Source: Pristionchus mayeri
Lineage: Eukaryota; Nematoda; Chromadorea; Rhabditida; Neodiplogasteridae
DNA length: 64,000 nt
Direction of reading: 5' to 3'
Assembly: GCA_036245805.1 (NCBI GenBank)
Contig: BTRK01000002.1
Coordinates: forward strand, 11,156,689 to 11,220,688
The notes beneath the pieces were generated by a model that saw nothing but the letters and a program-made list of their open reading frames with translations, searched no databases and was not told the origin of the DNA. Shown here one piece after another: positions 55,596 to 64,000 of the stretch. The translations under genes were made by a program, and so were the position numbers. Numbering within the stretch: the stretch's first letter is position 1; the number at the start of each line of letters is the position of its first letter.

Positions 55596-55766
55596 ATGCT
55601 GTATCTCATCCTTGCCACTCTGGGATGCAGCGCGATGGCGATTATTCTTACTGCGTGTTTCGGAGTACTCGATAATGTGGGCAAGTATTTCCGAAATCCA
55701 TGGAGACGAATCAGGAAGCATCCTTCGGAGGCGTTAGTTCCTCTTGAATTTTGTATATGCAACTAA
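55596..55766 (+). CDS. single-exon or terminal-exon membrane peptide
   Basis: After acceptor TTTTGCAG the frame MLYLILATLGCSAMAIILTA begins and runs 56 codons to TAA, with one membrane segment followed by a basic tail (NPWRRIRKHPSEAL). It could be the last exon of a longer gene or a trans-spliced small gene. No family recognised. Confidence 0.35.
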   Translation: MLYLILATLGCSAMAIILTACFGVLDNVGKYFRNPWRRIRKHPSEALVPLEFCICN

Positions 55767-56880
55767 AGGTACTGCAGTAGTATGGGCATCGCATGATAGG
55801 TGATATAAGCATGCTAAAAACTTTTAAAAAACCAAAATTTCCGATCGCAAAATCTATTTCTCTCTGCTTGAATAGTTGCCTACAATATTAATAAGTTGAT
55901 ACAAAAGTTTCGTTTTTTGAGAATAATCCTTTTTTAAACTCTATCTTACTTCAAACTTTATAAATTCTTCCAGGCATTTTTAATACAATTAATGCGTGTA
56001 TGCTTTCCATAGCTCTTCTATATTTATTCCGCATAAGTAAGATAAATGAGCAGAGTAGGATGAAAAATCTCACAAAGAAATTTCACATTTCACATTTTTA
56101 CGCATCGGCACTCTTTGCGTAAAAATAATTTCTACTCCAACACTATTTTTGTAATGAGTGATGCAGAAGAATGTTAATGTAGAAAGCGCATGAAATCAAC
56201 TTTAAAACGCTTGTCAAAATCATACCGCATGTAAAAATTTTTAGGTCGTGCGTGCATCGGGAGGATTGCTCGATCTCGGATTTTTCTGAGTTCGTGCAAT
56301 TGAGCTGCGCTGTTGTTCATAGGATATATATTTATATATTTATGCTATTTATTACGAAACAAAATGTAGTGGTCTTTAATTTATCAGAAATCGAAGAGCG
56401 CATGATATTTATGCTACCATATATTATGATGGAAATTGAAAATTAGTCTTATTCAATATCCACATTCGAAATATTACACAATGTCGAAATTTGGAAGTCG
56501 CAATCAGTATGTTTACACTTGAATAATTACTGGGATAGTTTGGAATTCTTATTTAAGTGTCAACCCTTACGTACTTACGCATTAATTTCACAAAAAGGAG
56601 TTTGGAACTAATTCGTTGAATTTTAGAGATGATGATATTGAACGAAACGCACAAAACGACTATTTTGCCCGTTTCTGAAAAAAATTGTTTTCTTCAGAAG
56701 GGAGTTGAATTGATTCAAACCACAGTATTGTGCTGAAGTAGTGCCTCAAATAATGCCGAAGTAGTGTTTGATACAAGTTTGCCATATGGGGCAATCTTTA
56801 GTAATCCTTGTAACGAAACTTTTGCGTCAACCAGATATTTAACCACTAGGTACTACGAGGTAAGACCTACATTGGCCATT
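55767..56880. other. intergenic, nothing recognised
   Basis: AT-rich. Open frames such as 56252-56446 lack splice or domain support. Confidence 0.35.
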
Positions 56881-56886
56881 TTATAT

Positions 56887-56938
56887 ATATCGTGCACTGG
56901 AATATTAATTTTTAAATCTATATTCCAGTGCACGATAT
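56887..56938. repeat. perfect 19-bp hairpin
   Basis: ATATCGTGCACTGGAATAT pairs exactly with 56920-56938 across a 14-base loop. It could be a small hairpin RNA precursor or a relic palindrome; the stem is shorter than most animal miRNA precursors unless the pairing extends imperfectly. Confidence 0.45.
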
Positions 56939-57009
56939 TCCGTGACTTGGTTGTACTCTAAAATTTTTCTTTATTTATCATTTTTCAAATTTATATGGGG
57001 ATATAAGCC

Positions 57010-58388
57010 ATAGTTGCCCACCACTGTCGGCGGCCATGGCAAGCACTTTGCATAATTGTAGGAGGTTATGGTCGATGATGTGAGGTTAGGTCATGGTCGA
57101 TAATGTGAGGTTAGGTTATGGTGCCACCATGCCTAACTACCGTACCAACTTACGCTACGTGTCTACAGTAATTCAAATTACAGTAACCTGGTTACCTTAG
57201 CCCCTGTTCCGTATAGGAACTTTTGTTCATTTGGTCAAACTTTTTACAAAAAAAGTTAATTAATATTATTGATGTTCTACAGTAACCTACCACTGAGTTT
57301 GCCTTTGAACCCGAAGGTAGGTAGTTCGAGTCCCGCTGCTGGAAAACATCTTTGCAATGCTTCAGGGACATCGCAGAGTGTGGGTCAGCTCCAGTTCGCT
57401 TTCGTAAGCCGCATATTGTGGCTGGACATCGTCATCGCCGATCTTGGTCAAATTTTCCCGGGAATTCAGCTAAATTCATCAGTGAGATATTAGATATACA
57501 CAGTTTTTTCTGAAATGACAGAATATTACACATCATATTAACTTCGGTCCTAGTGCTCACCGGTGAACTTTGCTGAATTTAGTGTTTGCAATTTGTTATG
57601 GCCCGGCATTTCTATGTTTCAAGAACTTTAAACACATAAGAAGAGGACGAATGGGTGAATCCCGGAAAAATGTGGTCAAGATCGGCGATGACTATGTCCG
57701 GCCACATCATGCGGCTTACCTATCCAGTCTCTCAATCAGCTCCAATATACTGAAAATGAAATCATGTATGCGAACTAGAGTTGATCCAACGGACTGGGTT
57801 ATGGTAGGAGTGAATACGGTACTTTCACCACCTTCTGCGATCTCCTCGAAGCATGGAACAGTCTCTTCCGAACAGATGTTTTCCAGCAGCAGGACTCGAA
57901 CTCCCTACCTTCGGTTTCAAAGGCAAACTCGTTAACCAGGCGGCATGATTTTGTGATGAAAAATACAAAAATAAAATGTCCTCAAGGAGTAGCTCAACAT
58001 GACGCCAAGAACCGATTTTTGCGATATCTTTTGAGAAATTCATTTCGTGACCAGCCGATGTGCTTACGATTGCAAGGGTTACGCTAGGTTACTATAGAAC
58101 ATCAATAATATTGATTGACTTTTGTTTGGAAAAAGTTTGACTAAAGGAACAAAAGTTGCTCCACGGAACCGGGGTTACGGTAACCAGGACACTGTAATTT
58201 GGATCATGGAATTCACATAATGTAAGTTGGTACGGTAGTTAGGGATGGTCGCACATTTTCGATCTACCATCACATTATCGACCATTCCCCTCCTCATTCA
58301 TGGGTGATGTGCTTGTCATGAAAAGTGACAAGCACGTTGCACCCATGAATAAGGGTTCATGATGGTTGCCGGCGGTGCGGGCAACTAT
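57010..58388. mobile_element. fold-back element with tRNA-like segments
   Basis: The ends ATAGTTGCCC and GGGCAACTAT start imperfect inverted arms that can be followed for roughly 600 bp each side. Each arm contains a tRNA-like stretch: GGTAGTTCGAGTCCCGC near 57322 and its inverted counterpart near 57890-57945 (CTGGTTAACGAG ... GAGTTCGAGTCC on the minus strand). I could not read a target duplication. It may be two SINEs in inverted orientation or a composite DNA element. Confidence 0.6.
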
Positions 58389-58741
58389 GAAAGAAGTCAA
58401 TAAATGAAATCGATGACTCTTGCAAGCCCAATGAAACTGATATAGTGGACCAAAACGCTGAAACCGCTTATTTCAAAGCTATTGGAAAACAGAAAAATAG
58501 GCAGGATTTCGCGATGCAAAACAAAGTATTCCATTATTCCATGATAGCACAGAGACATTCCAAATATTTGTTGCCGATTCGTTCCTCCGGGAGATATTGT
58601 TTCAATTCTAGGTGTGTTGATGAAGCAAAAAATCGGCAGCCAATTGTTTACCTACATCTTACTCTTTCTCTTTTTTAACCAGAGAGAGAGAGAGAGTCGT
58701 ACAGAGAAAAACAAATATTCCCATTTTTCATATGTGGTAGT
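58389..58741. other. intergenic
   Basis: An open plus-strand frame (58445-58678) lacks supporting signals and is followed by an AG dinucleotide run. No gene supported. Confidence 0.3.
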
Positions 58742-59012
58742 GTTGGCGATTCCCAGAACCTTTTGATTCCTATCATTCCGAATCATTTGATTCTGAGAAT
58801 CGGTGGTTCTGGGAATCAATGATTCTGAGAATCAATGATTCCCAAGATCATCAATCGACTCAATGAAATCAAATGTGTTTCAGAGTTGCGTTATATACAT
58901 TTTGGTATTAATTGATCTCGAATTTTGTTTGGGAATCAATGATTCCCAAGAGAAATGAGAAGGAATCATTTGATTCTATGCAAAATGGGGGGAGTAGAAT
59001 TTCGAGAATCAT
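58742..59012. repeat. cluster of GATTCTGAGAATC-type palindromic repeats
   Basis: The motifs AATCATTTGATTCTGAGAATC and GGAATCAATGATTCCCAAGA occur at least five times between 58775 and 58980, each itself nearly palindromic. Likely a small degenerate tandem or fold-back repeat. Confidence 0.5.
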
Positions 59013-59383
59013 TCCGCTCTTTCATATTCAAAAGAGGGCGGTTGCAAAGAATCACAACGCCAACACTACTATGTCGACTTTGCTGTCTCATTTCATATCA
59101 TCTTTCTTCACCAAACCGGCGAGGAAGAACGCACAGTATCTGGACTAGTAATCCCAGTCGACGACGTCATCGTCGAGTAGCACGACGACGTGGCACTGCC
59201 GCTGAAACCGGAAAATAAAAATAATTTCCTCCACGAGTATGAATGATACGGCGCTACTGATCACACTAATTTACGGGAGAATAAGATATAAATTATCCAT
59301 GAGCTTTTCTAACTCAACCAATTTTTGTTGGTATGGGAAGGGCATAACGAAAGAACATAGCTGAAATTAAGATGGCATTACAG

Positions 59384-61554
59384 CTCGATTCTGTTCATTG
59401 TCATCATATTGAACGCACTCTATGCTGGTGTAAGATCGTACGACAAGCCAGGAGCAGGTGAGAATTATACGTTACAAACCCAATCACATCTTTGGGTATC
59501 ACTAATCTCACGCCTGATACACTCTTAAAATAGTATCTTGGCACATATCAGATCTTGAAAAATGAAGTGCACAATTTTAAGCATCATTTGAACTCATATT
59601 CATCGGCACCCTTCAGTACTTGAAATCAAGTATATTTTCATGATATTTCGAATGACATGATACACGTTGGGTAAATAATAAATACAAAAAAATCCTAAAA
59701 ACAATGTAGGGTGGTGTATATTGGACCCCTATTGACCCTACGTGTAGTAGAGATTCTAGCGATAATTTGAAAACAAATGCTCCATCCCTCCTGAACTCTT
59801 AAGGTGAAATCGTTTTAATTGCAGTCGCTTGGGAGACTTACGTGGGAGGGGATTGGTCTAATTTCATTACGTGGACCGTCGCCCTCCACGTCTCAATCTG
59901 CAAGGTCTGCAGTTTCTGCAACATATGGTATACCAAAGGATGGGAGGAGGCTCGCAAGATCACGAGAAAGGCGAAAGCTGAATTGCTGTTAGTTGTTAAT
60001 TTTCGAAGCCACATTTCTATCCCGGTCAAGTGATCTGTATCGATCTTTTAATTTTACGTGATCAATCCCTTCTCGCTTCGACACAAGATGAAACTTTGAA
60101 AATAAAATGAGCAGACACTCGAGCCCTTATTCTAGTGGTCACGGCTCAGTACTCCTGAAAAGAGTGTCACTTGTGCAACTAAACACCGTTCTTTAATTCA
60201 TTTGCCAATTTATCTAAGTTTTACAACTTATCGTTCAGATTCTCGATTGTCGCCATCTGGCCTATCATCGAATGCATAATTCTCAAATTGCACAAGATCT
60301 GCCCCGACTTCGTCAAATTTCTCGTTTATCTGAAACCCATTCCTGACGCTGTCGTTGAAATAATGAATGGTAATGTTTTCTCTATCAGCACTTTTCACTA
60401 ATATATGCTTCAACTACATTCTCATCTATGTGACAATGTGTGGGAAAGGAGATGCTGTAAAACTGCATGGCTATTTTCAGCTGCCAATCAGGCTTGTGGT
60501 ACTCGGCTCACCATTGTCGGTTTTTTTCGCATTTCTGGCGGTTGATCAGATTGAGAAGGGAGAAGTGGCGCCTGCTCAACGCCGAAACAGACGTACTCGT
60601 CGGCAGCGAGGCGGACAGCAGATTCCTCTCGCAGGGGTTCAGTGAGTGATTTATCATAGATCTACTGAAAATGAATACACCTCTGTAAGACTGCAGTGAG
60701 ATCGCCAAACAAATCGTCGGTAACACAAAAGGGAAATAATTCACGGAGTAGATAGAATGAGAAAATTGTTGCAGAGCCATCGTCGATAAGCGAACTGCCG
60801 CAGACAGAGCTATCGAAGAGGTGTTTTTACATTTAACGACATACTGTTAGTATCTACCACTTCTCAACTAAATATGTGCAATTCGCGCAATATCGTACGG
60901 CCACTTGCGTAGATTTCAGGGGAAAACAGTGTCTAGAAACAGGAGAGAGCCAAACCAGATGACGATTCCAGGCCATCAACAGAGCGCACTCAACGCTGTC
61001 CAAGGATGATAAGATTAAGCATAGATTGATCCAAATCGCGTCTGTCGCGAGTTGCATGAAGTCGGCCAAGGATGCTAAAGAGCTCTGGCACAGCACTCGT
61101 CCTTTCATTTTGGAAGTATGTTCCCATTTTCCTTTGAAACAATAATTCTCATGAGCAGTGCGTGAATTAACGACATTAAGCGTGAATTGAAGTGAATCGT
61201 GAATTCTCGCATTTGCAGCAAATGCAGCGCCCCTACGGAGTGAACACAACAGCCCTCAAAGCGCTCGCGATAAAGGCAATCCAGAGAATTGGAGAGAATG
61301 AGAAGATGTCGAAGAGATATCACTTCATGAAATTCAATAATCCTAATGAGTTTCAGAAAGCGCAGGTTACTATTTATTATCAGTTGAATTTTATTATCGA
61401 AGGATCCCAATCAGACTTAATTAGGAGAGAACCTCGTGAGGATGTATCAGTTTTTTTCAGTTTTTATTAGTCGAGTTCGATTCTCCTAAGTTCACATACC
61501 CTCTAGGAAAGAACACGGGAAATGACGAGAAAGCATCGTCAGTGTGCGTGTTAA
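59384..61554 (+). CDS. multi-exon gene, N-terminal membrane region and basic helical tail, unknown function
   Basis: Exons 59384-59457, 59825-59987 and 60239-60369 join in phase and encode a hydrophobic lead (SILFIVIILNALYAG), a Trp/Cys-rich loop (WTVALHVSICKVCSFCNIWY) and a second hydrophobic stretch (FSIVAIWPIIECIILKL). Exons 60972-61115, 61219-61365 and 61507-61554 also join in phase and encode a Lys-rich helical tail ending in TAA. The middle (60370-60971) is unclear: 60391-60650 is open and partly hydrophobic (LVVLGSPLSVFFAFLA), but no junction with a normal-length intron keeps the frame. Either two adjacent genes or one gene with a damaged or mis-modelled centre. The initiator exon was not found. 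No family recognised. Confidence 0.5.
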
Positions 61555-62140
61555 TTCGTTCATTACAGAACAAACTCATCCTAGAAGCAATCAATAACTC
61601 TTCATTGACCAGAAGAGGATCAGCAGCAAACGCATTTTAAAGGGACCCACTGTCGTGCCACGTAGAATATAGATCTATTACTCTAGGCGATATCTCGATC
61701 TACCCACCTTTCTAGTGTTAATTTGATATTTCAATTACAAAAAATGACATTTTCTTATTTTTATAACTGATGTCGATTTGAAATGTTGATCCGATAAACC
61801 ACTATCATACAATATGAATGTTGCATGTACAATCATACCTTTAGTTTAACGATGTATGCCTCCTTCTGCTCCCTCTCCCTGCCATTTGACTCCTCTTTCT
61901 CCTTTGCTTCATGAGCACGCCTGAAAATAGAACTATTTATAGCATTAATTACAACAGCAACAACAATATTGTAGTTACAACATAACAATGCATTTGTCAG
62001 TTAGTCAACTCGCAAACTACCTACGTAGTGTCAATGACGGTACACCTAAATTATATGAAATATTTTTTATAATATTAATTTTTATGATTGAATTTTATTA
62101 CATTTAATAAAAAAATTCGCTCCAAGAAAATCACGATTCG
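61555..62140. other. intergenic
   Basis: No supported exon. From about 62100 the sequence matches the intron of zinc-finger copy B before the exon at 10982 (CATACAATATTATAAAAATG). Confidence 0.4.
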
Positions 62141-63615
62141 CATACAATATTATAAAAATGATATTCATTCTCACATCGGCAATTGAGTCCTCCTGCATGA
62201 AAAAAAGCCTCTTCTTTGATCTCAGTCGATATTTTGCTTGCGTTGCATAGAGAAATCTCCTCTCTACCACCATCAGTAGGATCCTGAAAAGTTGAGGCAT
62301 TATACTAAGAAGCGCGTAGTTATCATTAAAAAAGAAGGATATGGAAAACTGGTGTTAGTTCTCACTATTGATTATATTCATGTTTTCGGATCCCCGTGGA
62401 TTAATCGACTTAAAACTTCGATAATTGTGTTTTTCGATGTTAATTTACCTAAAACGAAGGTCCAAGTAGATAGTTCATAGTAGAACTGTAAAAAGCCAAT
62501 TACGGGAATTCAAACGTAACCAATTTCCGATCAGAATTAAAAATAGTTTCCATTTCCATCCATTTTTTTCTGAGAACTAACGGAGCATGAAATATTTCAT
62601 TTTTTTGACTACTCACCAGAAATGAACCGGAAGGCTTGAAGTGATCGCCACACTGGGACGGGAACTTTCTCGCATTCAGTACTTCCATGAGAGATCTCCT
62701 TCTCTCCGCTGTTGCACGAACGGCGTTTGCCCATCTTGTGCGTCTCGTCGGATTCTTGGCGAATTGATGCATTTCAGACAGTTCAGTGCACCTTCGCATG
62801 TCAAACTTTGTTGGCGATCGGAAAGCCCCGCCGAAAGGTCACTAGGTGGGATGAGAACTATGACGTCATGCCGCCTTTGATATTTAAAAGACGGTATGAC
62901 ATAATTGTTCGCATCCGACATAAAACAAGACAAGTAATTTTAAAAAGATTGATGCCAAATAGTGTTGCCGTTACAATACCAACGCCTTGGAATAAAACTA
63001 GGTCATTATTTTTTTAAAATGTGCCGCCGCTTTCTGAGATGGGCGAATCGTAAATAATAATGAAACAAAAATATCTCTAAAGAACCATTAATTGTTCATT
63101 TCACGAATAAGTTTACTTCAGAAGACGTTTTTTTTAAAAACATAATTGTTAAAAACAAAGAAAAAAATATGACTGGAATTGAAACAGGAATACAGCTAGC
63201 CGTCAATTCAATTATACGTGAATTATGAGTTTAAAAAGGCTAGGCTAACCTGTTGTTCTCCCATTTCTCCATCATCCGAATGGCATGATAACTAAAATGA
63301 AGAGACAACTAGGATCTGAAATAAATAAGGTGGAGAGAAATGCATAATTCTGGGAATGCCAGGGATGTTTTTTTTCACAATTTTCCAGCAGCATACCTCT
63401 GTATCATCCATTCTCTCAATGTGAATTTGATCGTTGGAATGATGATCAGTTTGTTACATCGGTAGGTGGACAGTATATCTAAAGAGGAAAAATCAATATT
63501 TCCGGTTAAATATTTACAAACATCGAGAATTGGCTCTTCTAGCTTGATTTCAGCAAAATCGTCAGTCGGCACATTTTTCATTTCCAATTCAGCGTCAAGA
63601 GTTCCAATCTGAAAC
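62141..63615 (-). pseudogene. detached zinc-finger array fragment: degenerate THAP exons without fingers
   Basis: Exons homologous to copy D are present in order: acidic exon (about 63525-63610, ELEMKNVPTDDFAEIKLEEP), MDDTE exon (about 63405-63478, with a deletion and stop after PPTDVTN), the GEMGEQQ exon (about 63250-63300), the THAP exon (about 62627-62830) and the acidic exon near 62185-62283. The THAP exon has lost the first Cys pair (RRCTELSEMHQFAKNP) and about 20 residues before its end, including the AVP motif (HFKPSGSFL), and the last exon has a shift after EIKEEA. No finger exons and no start exon are found. A relic of an array gene about 34 kb away from the main cluster. Confidence 0.7.
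62848..62920. repeat. short palindromic MITE-like repeat with TGACGTCA
   Basis: GAGAACTATGACGTCATGCC and GACGGTATGACATAATTGTT pair around TTTGATATTTAAA. Same intron position as the copy at 27355-27430. Confidence 0.55.
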
Positions 63616-64000
63616 AGAGATCGAAAAGTCATGCTGCAAAAATAGTTTAAAATTTTTAAGAATTTTATTTTTGAGAAAAACGTGCCTCTTTTTGATGATT
63701 CTGATTATTCTCGACGTCCTCTATCCAACGGTGTATCACTTTTTACCTTGTGCTCATCGCTGGCTAAAGTAAACGTGCCCGCGAATCATAACGTGAAAAT
63801 CGGATTTTGAGACTGCGGTAGGTTTTTCTCAGCTGCGGCGCGTTTTCCCAGAACTGGACCACGTTTTTATTTATTCATTCAATGGGGCCGAAAACGTGAT
63901 GAAGAAAGTTCGATGTGTTTGCTAATGGAGGGTACGTTTTTTGACATGTCGATATCTACATACTTTTCGATCTATGATCTGAAAGAATATTCCAAAGCTT
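63616..64000. other. window end, nothing recognised
   Basis: If the array fragment had a first exon it should lie here or beyond, but the AAGGATGGCA start context of the other copies is not seen. Confidence 0.35.

Noticed and set aside
58680..58697. AG dinucleotide run
   Set aside because: Ordinary microsatellite, too short to carry meaning.
1..64000. CRISPR arrays, bacterial operons, riboswitches or ribosome binding sites
   Set aside because: No regularly spaced direct repeats of CRISPR type; gene structure is clearly intron-containing and animal-like.

Overview
This 64 kb window looks like animal, most likely nematode, DNA. It has short introns (often 40-400 bp) ending in TTTCAG/TTTTAG-type acceptors, AT-rich non-coding DNA, THAP and C2H2 zinc-finger exons, mariner/Tc1-type elements and Ty3/gypsy and LINE fragments. 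There are no bacterial-type operons, ribosome binding sites or CRISPR arrays. Genus is not decidable from the sequence alone, and all exon models come from reading frames, splice signals and comparison of paralogs inside the window.

Layout. (1) 1-3.4 kb: mostly non-coding, with two weak candidate exons and a decayed mariner-like element. (2) 3.4-7.5 kb: a near-perfect 3.5 kb palindrome (arms 3704-5440 and 5491-7227) carrying duplicated small genes of unknown function. (3) 7.8-28.5 kb: a minus-strand tandem array of paralogous THAP/C2H2 zinc-finger genes at every stage of decay. One copy (25827-28460) has an intact 11-exon model of 410 aa with one THAP domain and five C2H2-like fingers. The others carry nonsense codons, lost exons, fusions and transposon insertions. 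A further fragment lies at 62.2-63.6 kb. A pair of TGACGTCA-like sites recurs about 300-400 bp upstream of the start codons. (4) 29.1-39.7 kb: two minus-strand copies of a gene resembling the mitochondrial carrier homologue family (MTCH1/2). The first is nearly full length; the second has lost its N-terminal exons and has a hAT-type MITE inside a coding exon. (5) 39.9-52.4 kb: a transposon-rich block with a gypsy retrotransposon lacking a recognisable 5' LTR, a second palindrome (arms 43357-46367 and 46888-49898) that mirrors its gag region with a LINE fragment and mariner pieces, and a complete mariner with an open transposase frame. (6) 52.7-61.6 kb: plus-strand multi-exon genes for small membrane proteins of unknown function, separated by a fold-back element with tRNA-like segments.

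The main biology is a rapidly turning-over zinc-finger gene array in which mobile elements (Tc1/mariner fold-backs, a TTAA-target element, hAT MITEs, a protease-remnant LTR element) can be dated relative to the genes, because paralogous copies provide the empty sites. The two large palindromes are either real inverted duplications or assembly artefacts.
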